Assembly (NCBI RefSeq): GCF_003058465.1
Contig: NZ_CP028901.1
Coordinates: 3,286,001-3,350,000 of the forward strand
Reading direction: 5' to 3'
Length of the DNA: 64,000 nucleotides
From: Orrella marina
GTDB lineage: Bacteria > Pseudomonadota > Gammaproteobacteria > Burkholderiales > Burkholderiaceae_B
Part shown: positions 38,421 through 47,612 of the stretch, piece by piece
Position numbering within the stretch: position 1 is the stretch's first letter
How the letters are laid out: every line of letters begins with the position of its first letter
Notes under the pieces: generated by a model
Database searches by the model: none
Told to the model about the DNA's origin: nothing
Seen by the model: the letters and a program-made list of their open reading frames with translations, nothing else
Made by a program: the position numbers and the translations under genes

Positions 38421-38861
38421 TTATCCTACTAATCTAAACGAAAAAACGCCAGTATGTGCTTCATTTGTTTGATGAACTTTCAAGTGATCTCCTGCTCCTG
38501 CGGCACGAAACCACTGCTGGTACACCCCTTGCAGGAAGTCAGCGAAGCTCCCATATTCTGGTGCCTGGGCTGGAATGCACTCGTGAGTGATTTCCAGGTA
38601 ATCGCTGTGCTCGATGAAGGTCACCAGGCCCCAGCCAAGCCGGCTCCAGTGCAGATTGGCCTCGAGCTCCAACTGCGCGATCGATTCACATGCTGGTAGT
38701 GCCAGGTCCTGTCCTGCACGAATGCCGGCATTGACCAGCAGATGCCGTGCCTGCTCTTCGCCCAGCGTCGCAAACACTTCATATAGAAAGGGGTTGAGGA
38801 GGGCGCTCCAGTTACTGTCGCGGCGCTGGCTCTCAAGGTAAGCGGTCAGTTTGCTCTGCAT
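38421..38861 (-). CDS. bcsD: BcsD, cellulose synthase subunit D
   Basis: 146 residues, within the usual range for BcsD (about 155). Conserved BcsD features include LLNPFLYEVFATLGEEQARHLL near residue 21, an NAGIRAG turn, and LHWSRLGWGLVTF followed by LEITH. BcsD forms octameric channels that assemble into an intracellular or periplasmic scaffold ordering the cellulose synthases, and it marks class I operons. The ATG is preceded by TGGAG. It is the first gene of the 26.5-kb cellulose superlocus, so the main promoter should lie upstream of 38861. Confidence 0.88.
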   Translation of the reverse strand: MQSKLTAYLESQRRDSNWSALLNPFLYEVFATLGEEQARHLLVNAGIRAGQDLALPACESIAQLELEANLHWSRLGWGLVTFIEHSDYLEITHECIPAQAPEYGSFADFLQGVYQQWFRAAGAGDHLKVHQTNEAHTGVFSFRLVG

Positions 38862-39986
38862 CGCAAAACTCCAGTTGATGAACAGTTGATTCCGGAAAGA
38901 GTGGGAACACGGACAAACCGGCCAATCCGGTCGTTCGTATTGACCAACTTGGGCCTGATGTGGGATTTGATACGCGCCCTTGAGTGGGCGCGAGACGAAT
39001 CAGTCGCACACAGAAAATGATCGAGACGACCGCAGCTATTCTGGCGATCACGACAAAGCGGTGTGGGAAGATTCAAAACGGCGTTCAGCGGCTTACCAGC
39101 CAAAGCCGTTGGAGGCGTTAGCAGCCGAAGAAAACGACAGCTCATAATGAAATGACGAAAAGCTTGGCAAGGCGGAGCTACGAGCTTCTGGCACGTATTC
39201 TTGAAGCATAACCTTGCGTCAGAGCGATGTTGAAGAGTAACCCGCGCGCCAGGCTCTGGTCTTTGAAAACTCGGCGTTCAGATTATGGTCAACCATCGAG
39301 TCGAATTTTATGCAATCGAAATGCTTTGTCAACGAGAATGATTTTATTTCAAGTGTGTTGAATCCGGCCTTGAGCAGGGATGAGAAAAGTTGTGCTGTCT
39401 GCCTGCATGGATCTTTGCACGGGCCCGCGGGTGAATCCGCAGCCTGATTGTGCGAGGTCAGGTGTGACGGGTGTCCGGGTCATGGGCAACCATTTGATTA
39501 GAAAAAACTAATGGGAATTGAAGGAACAGAGAATGGTTGTGCCAAAGCACTTCTGCCCACCAGATGTGGTTGATTCGTTGAAAGAAGTTGCACACTCTTT
39601 GCACAAACAGAGCACCGTTGCGACGAAGCCATTCTCTTGCGAATGGCTTCGTTCATGGCAGCGGTACATCTGAGATGAACAACTCCTGGTGCCATGGCTT
39701 TTATGAGTCTGTCTTCCAGACACGGAGGCCGGACCTGGTACCTCACTGAAGCGGTTCAGGCGTCTGCTACAGGGCGTTGAGGCAAGGTACAGCGCCTGTG
39801 AGTTCTAGTGAGTGTTTTGATGGCTCGTTGTGGGTAAAGCTTAGTTCAGTGCTATCCTGGAAACGTCCTGGCGAGCCGTGTTTGGGGGGCGTTCGATGTG
39901 CCTTGTGTACCGGTGATATGGCACCTCAAGTGACGATTGTCCTCAGAACGATGAGTAGCCTCTCCCTCCCAAAGGTAGAGTTCCAA
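38862..39986. promoter_or_regulatory. Long divergent intergenic region upstream of bcsD and the helicase
   Basis: About 1.1 kb without a gene I can support; open frames on both strands are short and match nothing recognisable. It must contain the promoter of the cellulose superlocus (minus strand) and of the helicase (plus strand). An AT-rich segment near 39290-39360 is a plausible promoter area. A perfect stem-loop lies at 39623-39652. The size is unusual for this otherwise compact window and may reflect eroded genes or a regulated leader. Confidence 0.4.
39623..39652. other. Perfect 12-bp stem-loop
   Basis: Arms ACGAAGCCATTC (39623-39634) and GAATGGCTTCGT (39641-39652) are perfectly complementary with a 6-nt loop, TCTTGC. 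No T-tract follows on either strand, so it is not a typical terminator. It could be an operator, an attenuator-type leader structure or the remnant of a mobile element end. Confidence 0.75.
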
Positions 39987-42926
39987 ATGAATACGCAATC
40001 ATCCCTGTTGTCGGGGGGCGAACAGAGCCCGCTGTTACCCGCATTGCGTCGGGCACTCAGCCAGGCGACAGAGATCGAGATTGCTGTTTCATTTATACGG
40101 TCAAGTGGACTTGACCTGATATTCGGAGATCTCGAGGTTGCTTTGTGCTCACAGACGCGTCGAGTGAAGTTAACGATTCTTACCAGTGACTACATGAGTG
40201 TCACTGACCCCAGGGCTTTACGACGTCTCATGCTTCTGGTCGAACGTGGCGCCAGCATCCGGGTATACGAAACGGATGGTTCGGATAGTTTTCACCTGAA
40301 GGCCTACATTTTTGTGCGGACTGAACATGGCAGACTTGCCGGGGCAGATGTGTTTGTCGGGTCCAGCAATCTCAGCGCAAAAGCCCTGACAGACGGACTT
40401 GAAAGGAGCTTTCACCTGGTCTATCCGAACGAGGCAGACACCTCTTCAGAGCGTCAGGTCAATGAGATCAGGCAGCGGTTCCGGCAGTTGCAGCGCAAGC
40501 CTCAGGTCCAGGAGTTGAGTTTTGAGTGGATCGAGCGGTACCAGGCCCGTCATGAACAGGCTCAGAAGGTTCTGCCGTTCGATCAATACTTGAATGAAAA
40601 AGCAGATAATCCGACTCCCAGACTGCATCAGCGACATGCGTTGGCTGCGTTGCACGCCGCACGTACGCGCGGAATGACAAAAGGTCTGGTCGTGCTCGCT
40701 ACGGGCATGGGCAAGACCTACCTGGCAGCATTCGATGCCCGCCAAATGCAGGCAGGCAAAATCCTGTTCGTCGCACATCGGGAGGAGATACTGTTGCAGG
40801 CACAGGAGAGCTTCCTGGGGGTCATGCCCAGAAAGCGGGTCGGCATGTATGGGGGCAAACAGAAAGATCCGGAATCCGACCTTCTCTTTGCATCGATCCA
40901 GACCATGGGTCGCGCCGCGCATCTCGAGCGCTTTGGTAAAGACCATTTTGATTACATCATCGTCGATGAGTTTCATCATGCTGCAGCAGGTAGCTATCAG
41001 CGGTTGCTTGCCTACTTCAGGCCCCGGTTCCTGCTCGGGCTCACAGCCACGCCGGATCGTACGGATGGCTCTGACATTCTTCAACTTTGTGACAACAACC
41101 TGGTTTACCGCAGGGATTTGTTTGATGGCATCAGTGATGGACAACTGAGTCTGTTCAGCTATTACGGAATCTTCGACAAGGATGTGAACTACGAGCATAT
41201 TCCCTGGCGTAACGGCCGCTTCGAGCCGGACGCTTTGTCAAATCAGCTGGCAACCCGAGGTCGCGCCCGTCATGCGCTCACCGAATGGCAGGACAAGGCA
41301 CAACTGCGAACACTGGCTTTTTGTGTTTCCCAGAAACATGCAGATTTCATGGCGACTTATTTCTGCGAAGCCGGTGTTCAAGCGGGTAGCGTTCACAGTG
41401 ACTCTGAAATCACCCGTTCCGAAGCGCTTGAGCAGCTGGCCCGAGGAAAGCTGAAAGTTCTGTTCTCGGTAGATCTGTTTAATGAGGGAGTGGACTTGCC
41501 ACAGATCGACACGGTGATGATGCTGCGACCGACCGAGTCAAGAATCCTTTTTCTTCAGCAACTTGGCCGGGGGCTACGTCCTAGCGAAGGCAAGGATCGT
41601 CTTGTCGTCATCGACTTCGTGGGAAACCACCACAGCTTTCTCAATCGGCCCGAGATGCTGCTCGGCTCGGTTTTTACGCACAGACCGACTCGCAAGCAAC
41701 TGGTTGACGTTGCTCAAAGAGCCAGTGAAGTCCTGCCGGCCGGCTGCTATGTGAATTACGACCTCGAGTTCATCGAGTTTCTTGACAGCCTGGTTCAGGA
41801 TAATCTTGGTGGTCAATACCGTCGACTCAGACAGACGCTGGGACGTCGACCGACATTGCTTGAGTTCTGGCGCAGTGGCGCAACCCTGTCGAACCTGCGT
41901 CGTAACTACGGAAGCTGGTGGGAGTTCGTTGACGAGCAAGGGGATGCCAGTGCGCAAGAGCTGGCTATCCTGGAGTCATGCACGCAATGGTTCAGAGACT
42001 TGACCGTCACTCGGGTCTCCAGTTCCATCAAGCTGGTCATGTTGCAGGTGATGTGCGAGCACAACGCGTTTGGACGGGCGGTAACCATTCAGGAGCTCGC
42101 CCGCTGGATCAGGGAGTGGCTACTGCTCAATCCACGAATACTGGTGGACAGCCCGCTGTCTTTGCAGCCGCTCGAGAACGTGTCTGAGGCGGAGTGGGTC
42201 ACGCATCTTCGCAAAACGGCTGTAAATGACTGGTGTGAGGCCGAATCAGGTATGCAGGCGGTGTGGTTTCGTCAGGACGGCTTGCTGTTGCGATTCAGTC
42301 AGCGTATCGATCCGGGCGATTCAAGACTATGTGGTCAGATGACCTCGGAAATCCTGGCGTGGCGACTGAGTGCCCATTTACAGGCGCTGGAAACGGATAG
42401 TTCGACGAATCCGCTGGCCAGTGCACCAGCCAGCTCGCAAGCCAATCTGCAGGCCAGGGTTGGCGAGTACTTCATGCGCGAACAGATACCGCCTCTCTTT
42501 GGTAAGCAGTTCAATCCCGGAAACTGGAGTTCAGGACATGTCGTGTTGCGCCAGCCTGCTGTCCAGATCTTGCTTGTGACGTTGAACAAGCAAGGTAAGG
42601 CAACGCAGCACCGATATCATGATTATTTCATGGACGAAGCGCATTTTCATTGGCAATCACAGAACAGCACCAGTCCCAACAGTAATCGCGGGATGGCACT
42701 CATCCGGCACTCAGCTTTCGGATCAAGGATCTATCTGTTTGTGCGGGAAAACAAGCTTGGCCAGAACAAGAAGGCGGCACCATTCCGGTTCTACGGTGAG
42801 GTCGACTACGTCCGTCACGAAGGGAGTCAGCCGATGAGTATTGTGTGGAAGCTTCAGGATCCGGGGCCAGTCGGCGAGCAGTTTGACGGCGCAATTGCAA
42901 ACGATTGTGCAAACAATACACGCTGA
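39987..42926 (+). CDS. PLD-nuclease / SF2 helicase / DUF3427 protein
   Basis: 979 residues from the ATG at 39987; the 70-codon extension upstream looks non-coding. An N-terminal phospholipase-D-like domain has His103-x-Lys105 and SSN at 126-128 (one HKD motif). It is followed by an SF2 helicase with ATGMGKT (from residue 238), DEFHH (motif II, about 327), TATPDR (III) and LGRGLRP (VI). The C-terminal third ends in a DUF3427-type region (HRYHDYFMDEAHFHWQSQN). Such proteins occur singly or in defence islands and are thought to act on invading or damaged nucleic acid. Here it stands alone, with an AGGTAGAG site upstream. An antiphage role is inference. Confidence 0.85.
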   Translation: MNTQSSLLSGGEQSPLLPALRRALSQATEIEIAVSFIRSSGLDLIFGDLEVALCSQTRRVKLTILTSDYMSVTDPRALRRLMLLVERGASIRVYETDGSDSFHLKAYIFVRTEHGRLAGADVFVGSSNLSAKALTDGLERSFHLVYPNEADTSSERQVNEIRQRFRQLQRKPQVQELSFEWIERYQARHEQAQKVLPFDQYLNEKADNPTPRLHQRHALAALHAARTRGMTKGLVVLATGMGKTYLAAFDARQMQAGKILFVAHREEILLQAQESFLGVMPRKRVGMYGGKQKDPESDLLFASIQTMGRAAHLERFGKDHFDYIIVDEFHHAAAGSYQRLLAYFRPRFLLGLTATPDRTDGSDILQLCDNNLVYRRDLFDGISDGQLSLFSYYGIFDKDVNYEHIPWRNGRFEPDALSNQLATRGRARHALTEWQDKAQLRTLAFCVSQKHADFMATYFCEAGVQAGSVHSDSEITRSEALEQLARGKLKVLFSVDLFNEGVDLPQIDTVMMLRPTESRILFLQQLGRGLRPSEGKDRLVVIDFVGNHHSFLNRPEMLLGSVFTHRPTRKQLVDVAQRASEVLPAGCYVNYDLEFIEFLDSLVQDNLGGQYRRLRQTLGRRPTLLEFWRSGATLSNLRRNYGSWWEFVDEQGDASAQELAILESCTQWFRDLTVTRVSSSIKLVMLQVMCEHNAFGRAVTIQELARWIREWLLLNPRILVDSPLSLQPLENVSEAEWVTHLRKTAVNDWCEAESGMQAVWFRQDGLLLRFSQRIDPGDSRLCGQMTSEILAWRLSAHLQALETDSSTNPLASAPASSQANLQARVGEYFMREQIPPLFGKQFNPGNWSSGHVVLRQPAVQILLVTLNKQGKATQHRYHDYFMDEAHFHWQSQNSTSPNSNRGMALIRHSAFGSRIYLFVRENKLGQNKKAAPFRFYGEVDYVRHEGSQPMSIVWKLQDPGPVGEQFDGAIANDCANNTR

Positions 42927-42962
42927 TCCGGGGCACAGGTGTTCTGGCGCCGCAATTTCAAT

Positions 42963-43760
42963 TTAGCGCCCGGCTTGCTGGCACTCAAGGAATCCACGTA
43001 TCAGTTTGAGCACGGTGGACGGGTGTTGGCGATGCGGCATGTGCCCGCAAGCCGGCAGAATGTGAAGGTTTGCAGGCCCTTGCGTTCGAGACACCAGATG
43101 ATGCGGATGATCGGTCGACCCATATTCGTCATGGTCACCATGCAGACATAGAAAAGCGCACCGGACTTTGGGCAACCATGCGTCGAGGTTCCAGTCTTTA
43201 AAGGCGTCAGAACACCAGGTGTCGACCCATGCACGCAATACCCAGTATGCCTTGGCCCCGTGATACTTCTCTAGCCGTTGCATCTGCCCGTCTTGTGCGA
43301 ACTGTGTTTCAACGGCGCGGATACCATCCAGAATCTGGCGGTCGACATAGCCTTGTGCCGCGATGGTGATGAGACCTTCGCAGGATTGTGGTGAGGTCGC
43401 TGCGCAGCAGATGGCCATCCCGCCACCCACGCTGTGTCCGAGCACGACAAACCGGGAGACGTCGAAATACTGGCGGATGGTTTCAAAGTCGGTACAGACC
43501 TCGCGCTCCACAAAATCTGATGCCAGTCTGTCCGCGCGTGAGGATGACTGACCGAAGCCCATTCGGTCATAGGCAATGACGCAGCGTCCCGTGGCGCTGG
43601 CCAGTTGTCCCGGGAAATCTCGCCAAAGGGCGACGCAACCGAGTGAGTCATGCAGCAGGATGATCGGGACACCGGTTTGCCTGGGTGGCGTCCAGCACTG
43701 GGCAAAGAGGGTTCCATTCTGCGTACTGACGCGGTGTTGTTCAATGGTGATCGCAGGCAT
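42963..43760 (-). CDS. Alpha/beta hydrolase
   Basis: 265 residues with a standard alpha/beta-hydrolase fold: nucleophile elbow GHSVGGG (Ser near residue 109), a late Asp in HGDHDEYG, and a catalytic His in CGHMPHRQHP. The oxyanion region is LLHDSLGC. It is probably a soluble esterase or carbon-carbon hydrolase. It is the last gene of the minus-strand set that includes the PEP-mutase-like lyase and the AtuA/DUF4387 pair, so it may act on an intermediate or lactone of that pathway. It ends 36 bp from the convergently transcribed helicase. Confidence 0.82.
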   Translation of the reverse strand: MPAITIEQHRVSTQNGTLFAQCWTPPRQTGVPIILLHDSLGCVALWRDFPGQLASATGRCVIAYDRMGFGQSSSRADRLASDFVEREVCTDFETIRQYFDVSRFVVLGHSVGGGMAICCAATSPQSCEGLITIAAQGYVDRQILDGIRAVETQFAQDGQMQRLEKYHGAKAYWVLRAWVDTWCSDAFKDWNLDAWLPKVRCAFLCLHGDHDEYGSTDHPHHLVSRTQGPANLHILPACGHMPHRQHPSTVLKLIRGFLECQQAGR

Positions 43761-43824
43761 GAAACATCTTTATCCAGGTTAGATGTGTGACTCAGGCCGC
43801 CCGGCAGGGTTGTTGGTCAGACGG

Positions 43825-44724
43825 TTAGCCACGCTTGGGCATGTGAATGGCTCCAAGCGTGGCTTGCTCAAGCTTGTACATATCTTCAAGCCCGATCGCT
43901 TTCTCTACTCGTGCCCGGATCTGAACCATCTCGTCGTTGTCCAGTCCGTGTTCGCCTGTTTCGTTCAGGTGGGAATAATAGGCGAACAGTGTTTTTGCGA
44001 CAACGTTGATGGAGCTGATGGCGTCATAGAGAATCTTGTATCCCCACTGATCGAGCTGGTCCCGTGTATATACACCACGGTTGAACTTGTTACCGGTGCT
44101 GTTCACGTAGACCAGTGGCACGTGAGGAATGTCTTGCCGGGCATTCCGGGTATCCTCATCGCTGTCAGGGAATATCATGATCATGTCTGCGCCGGCCTCG
44201 ACATAGGCATTGCACCGACGCACTCCTTCTGCGTATCCGTGTGTACGCATGGCATCGGTCCGCACGACAATGACAAAGTCCGGGTCCTGCCTTGCCTGCT
44301 TTGCAGCATGGATCTTCTGGATCATCTCCTCCATCGAAATGACTTCCTCGACCCCCATATGATAACGGGCGCGTTTCGGAAAAAACTGGTCTTCGATGTG
44401 GATGGAAGAGGCTCCCGCCTGCTCGAGCACTTTGACTGTTCGCATGACGTGCAAGGGATCTCCCCAGCCTGCCCCTGCGTCGACCATGAGAGGCAGGTCA
44501 GACACCTGACGAACGCCTCGAACGATCTGCGCGACCTCTTCGAGCGACATTAGTGGCTCGGTGATGGCGGTGTGTGCACCCATGGCGTAGCCACCAAGAC
44601 ACAGAGCCTCGAAACCACAGGCCTGGGCAATTCTCGCACTCAAAGGATTAAAAATAGCAGGCTGTATGAGACATCCAGGTTTGTTGATCAGTGCTCGGAA
44701 TTGCGACTTGTGGTTTGCAGACAT
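43825..44724 (-). CDS. Isocitrate lyase/PEP mutase family protein
   Basis: 299 residues with the TIM-barrel features of the family: VDAGAGWGDP near residue 81, SIHIEDQ (Glu111, Asp112) and VRTDA. The loop that in isocitrate and methylisocitrate lyases reads K-K/R-C-G-H is KRARYH here, so the catalytic Cys is missing. That argues against a lyase acting on isocitrate. It favours an oxaloacetate decarboxylase, phosphonopyruvate hydrolase or carboxyvinyl-carboxyphosphonate-mutase-like activity. It lies between the hydrolase and the DUF4387/AtuA pair on the same strand. The substrate is unknown. Confidence 0.85.
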   Translation of the reverse strand: MSANHKSQFRALINKPGCLIQPAIFNPLSARIAQACGFEALCLGGYAMGAHTAITEPLMSLEEVAQIVRGVRQVSDLPLMVDAGAGWGDPLHVMRTVKVLEQAGASSIHIEDQFFPKRARYHMGVEEVISMEEMIQKIHAAKQARQDPDFVIVVRTDAMRTHGYAEGVRRCNAYVEAGADMIMIFPDSDEDTRNARQDIPHVPLVYVNSTGNKFNRGVYTRDQLDQWGYKILYDAISSINVVAKTLFAYYSHLNETGEHGLDNDEMVQIRARVEKAIGLEDMYKLEQATLGAIHMPKRG

Positions 44725-44832
44725 AAGGCAGTTCTCCAGTTCAGGTGTGGGTTATTCAGGCGAATATTGAAGATCGCGAATGACCCGAAACGAGGTTGGT
44801 GAAGGATTGGCATATTTGCGCGGAAAAGCTGG

Positions 44833-45162
44833 TCAGGCTGTCCCGGTCGTTGTGACGGGCAAGTACATGAGCGGCACGTGTTGCTGGGAGCCATACACAT
44901 CAGAATCGGCAAGGTCTCCTGATCCGACCAGACGAGGCATGGTGACCTTGATGGCAAGGACCTGGGGATACGCAATGATTCTGACGTCCTCAGATGGGAC
45001 CTGATATCGATTGGCAATGATTTGAGCGTCAAGCGCGGCGCTGCGGGTGACATGGTCATAGGCTTGCTGATCTTTGAAAATCACATCAATCGTCAGCACA
45101 AATGCCCCTGCATTCTTTGAGCGGAGAATGCGGGCATAGTCCATCAGTTTCGGATTACTCAA
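44833..45162 (-). CDS. DUF4387 domain-containing protein
   Basis: 109 residues covering the whole DUF4387 domain: LRSKNAGAFVLTIDVIF, VPSEDVRIIAYP, and a final DVYGSQQHVPLMYL. The TTG at 45162 is preceded by AGGAG with six bases of spacing and overlaps the AtuA stop by 8 bp; the ATG at 45144 is the alternative. DUF4387 proteins are almost always encoded next to AtuA-like (DUF1446) proteins and probably form a subunit of the same enzyme. The open frame extends far upstream, but that is a shadow of AtuA. Confidence 0.85.
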   Translation of the reverse strand: MSNPKLMDYARILRSKNAGAFVLTIDVIFKDQQAYDHVTRSAALDAQIIANRYQVPSEDVRIIAYPQVLAIKVTMPRLVGSGDLADSDVYGSQQHVPLMYLPVTTTGTA

Positions 45163-46576
45163 CTTTTTCTCCTGATTCGTTGAACTGGATATATTCGATC
45201 GGAAAGACTTCGAGCGGATCGTCGAGCTCCATGGCGTGCCAGACCGTGAATCGATAAGCTGGTCCAACAGAAACGTCTGATGGCGAGAACGGCATGGCCA
45301 CGTTGCCTGCTGTACACAATCTGCCATCGAACTCGGTGTGCATGGCGATGTAGCGCGCTTTGGCCAGCACTGCCAGGGCTTGCTGTTCGGTCTGCGCGAC
45401 CACATCCAGCATCAGTCCAATCTCATGTGGCATCTCGTAGGCCTGGGGTTCTCTCGATCCGAGCACTGCATCGAGTCCGTAGCGTCGAATGGTCAAGGTG
45501 TATTGATCCGTCGTAATGCCCATCCCGAGCGCCTGCTGGGCTGTGCGCTCCTTGATCTGCTCGCTGAACTCACGTATTCCGGCAATCAGGATCGGGTCGC
45601 GTATGCCCGCGATCACGATCGCCCGCCATCCGCACAGGTCTGCGCCTTCAAGCTTGACGGTGTATCGGGATGCGGGTGTGAATGTCGAGCCAGAGACTCT
45701 GACCGCCCGATCATTGATGGCTTCGTATTGGCATTGACTGGTATCCACGATGCCTGACGGTTCCACGAACTCGAAGGGTGACGGGTTCTCGTACATCGTA
45801 TGGGCAGCAACGCTAGATGGTGTGCAGCGCTTGTCCGGGTGTGCGGGCTCCACCACGAAGCTGTCGTGTCCGAGCGTTCCGATGATGCAGTCCTGGCCGG
45901 TTTTGGGGCTGGCGATCGTGGCGCCGCACTCAATGGTCTTCCCAAGGTGCCAGGCCAGTCCGGGAGAAAAGCCGCGCATCTGAGGAACGGCGGCGTAGAT
46001 CGCGCTGTCACTGCATCGTCCGGCCAGGATCACGTCGGCGCCCCGGCTGATGGCTTCAATCAGGGGATCCGCGCCCATCATCGCGACGATGCGGGTGGAT
46101 TTTTCAAGCGTTTCTTCATTAAGGTCAAAGCCTGGCCAGATGCCATGAATGCGGCCTTCCTGCAATCGCCTGACCATTAGCTCTCTGGGTGGCTCAGAAT
46201 GAATGATGGCAAGCTTGAGAGACAGCTTGTGCCGGCCGATCAGCGCCTGAACAATGGATCGTGTCAGCTCCAGATGGGGCTCCCCACCCCCACCACCACA
46301 CGATCCAATGATCAGTGGAACATCAGCTTTTCTGGCGGCCAGCAATAGCAGTTCCAGGTCCCGTTCGATCGACTGCTCTGAAACGTATGGTTTGCCGGCG
46401 CCCAGATAGTATGGGCCGGGGTCCATGGAGCCGGCATCGGCCCCGATGAAGTCAATTCCCTGGGTCATTGCCGCCTCGAGCGCTTCTTTGGTGAACCCGT
46501 ATCCGATACAGGCTGTAGCTGCCAGCATGCGTATTGTGCTGTGATGGTTTTGCAAATCCCGTTGGTGTGGTGTCAT
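45155..46576 (-). CDS. Acyclic terpene utilization AtuA-like (DUF1446) protein
   Basis: 473 residues from the ATG at 46576 (a start at 46621 is possible). Family marks include ATACIGYGF, IGADAGSMDPGPYYLG, SCGGGGGEPHLE and ILAGRCSDSAIYA. The prototype AtuA belongs to citronellol/geraniol catabolism in Pseudomonas, but the DUF1446 family is wider and its reaction is unproven. It overlaps the DUF4387 gene and lies downstream of a LysR regulator in the same direction. None of the other atu genes is present, so the substrate here is probably a different branched or hydroxylated acid. Confidence 0.88.
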   Translation of the reverse strand: MTPHQRDLQNHHSTIRMLAATACIGYGFTKEALEAAMTQGIDFIGADAGSMDPGPYYLGAGKPYVSEQSIERDLELLLLAARKADVPLIIGSCGGGGGEPHLELTRSIVQALIGRHKLSLKLAIIHSEPPRELMVRRLQEGRIHGIWPGFDLNEETLEKSTRIVAMMGADPLIEAISRGADVILAGRCSDSAIYAAVPQMRGFSPGLAWHLGKTIECGATIASPKTGQDCIIGTLGHDSFVVEPAHPDKRCTPSSVAAHTMYENPSPFEFVEPSGIVDTSQCQYEAINDRAVRVSGSTFTPASRYTVKLEGADLCGWRAIVIAGIRDPILIAGIREFSEQIKERTAQQALGMGITTDQYTLTIRRYGLDAVLGSREPQAYEMPHEIGLMLDVVAQTEQQALAVLAKARYIAMHTEFDGRLCTAGNVAMPFSPSDVSVGPAYRFTVWHAMELDDPLEVFPIEYIQFNESGEKVE

Positions 46577-46655
46577 GGTATGCCTTTGTTGTTTCTCGTG
46601 ATCACAATGTCTGTTTCGCATGGCTGTCCTATTTGCCTTGCAAGAACGGAACGCC

Positions 46656-47612
46656 TCACTTGACTCGCTCGCGCGTAACTGGATCCGTTGTTGCTTCAGC
46701 TTTCAGACGGGGCACGGGCTCAAGGCCGTGGCTGCCCGGATGGGTCCGATAGACCTGGGCTGCGGCATCCCAGAACGCCTCGATCAGCTGTAGTCTGGGT
46801 GAGCCCCTGTCCCATAGAAGCCCAAGTTTTCTCGCGGGGCACACGGGGTTCAGGGGCATGGTCAGCACATCGGGGCCCTGACGCCACAAGTGCCAGGAGC
46901 TAGGCACGATCGCGTTGCCTAAACCTCTGTGAACGAGTGCGACGATGGTTTCTGTGGACGCAAGCTCGTAGTTTCCGTGTGGGGTGACGCCAATCGACTT
47001 CAAGTAGATGTCAATCCGGTCACGCACCCAGCTGCCTCGGTGGTACCGGATGAAAGGCTCATCCTTGAGCAACTGCATGGGGTCCTTTCCTTGATGTCTG
47101 ACCGACGTCAGCAGAAAGAATGGCTCTTCGGTCAGATATCGCCAACCCAGACTCTTGGGCAAGGTGAAACTCGGTTCGATGGCGATCGCTGCGTCCAGCG
47201 TATGGTTCTCCACCATGCCGTAGAACTCGGCCGAGATGCCCGAGACAAGGTTGACCCGTATATCCGGGTAACGTGAGTTGAGCACCACCAAGATGTCGGC
47301 CATCTTGTGCGTGAGCACCGTACTGCCAGCGGCCAGTTGAAGTTCACCTCGCAGCTCGTCGGCATTGGCCATTGCGGCTAGCGAATCAACTTCTTCAACA
47401 ATCTTCTGCGCCTGCAAAAGGATGCGATGACCTGCATTGGTCAGGTGCACGACTCTGCCTGCCCGGCGCACCAGTTCGGCGCCCAGTTCCTGTTCGAGTG
47501 CACGAATCTGTTGCGCCACGCCTCCGTGCGTCAGGTTCAGACGTCTGGCCGCCTCAGCCATGGATCCATACCGGTGCACAGCCAGTAATGTCGAAAAGAG
47601 TTTGGTATTCAA
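46656..47612 (-). CDS. LysR-type transcriptional regulator
   Basis: 318 residues: an N-terminal winged helix-turn-helix (about 1-60, AEAARRLNLTHGGVAQQIRA) and a LysR effector-binding domain. The start is a TTG (LNTKLF) at 47612; no ATG is near. It is divergent from the Bug receptor gene and upstream of the AtuA operon, from which it is separated by about 80 bp, so it probably controls both. The effector is unknown but is likely a carboxylic acid taken up with the help of the Bug protein. Confidence 0.88.
   Translation of the reverse strand: MNTKLFSTLLAVHRYGSMAEAARRLNLTHGGVAQQIRALEQELGAELVRRAGRVVHLTNAGHRILLQAQKIVEEVDSLAAMANADELRGELQLAAGSTVLTHKMADILVVLNSRYPDIRVNLVSGISAEFYGMVENHTLDAAIAIEPSFTLPKSLGWRYLTEEPFFLLTSVRHQGKDPMQLLKDEPFIRYHRGSWVRDRIDIYLKSIGVTPHGNYELASTETIVALVHRGLGNAIVPSSWHLWRQGPDVLTMPLNPVCPARKLGLLWDRGSPRLQLIEAFWDAAAQVYRTHPGSHGLEPVPRLKAEATTDPVTRERVK

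Noticed and set aside
39498..39746. 82-codon minus-strand ORF upstream of the helicase
   Set aside because: It spans the perfect stem-loop, has no ribosome-binding site and matches no family I recognise.
39777..39986. 70-codon extension of the helicase
   Set aside because: No similarity to the family and no ribosome-binding site; the protein's conserved part begins after the ATG at 39987.
43783..44553. 256-codon plus-strand ORF
   Set aside because: It is antisense to the PEP-mutase-like gene and has no domain features.
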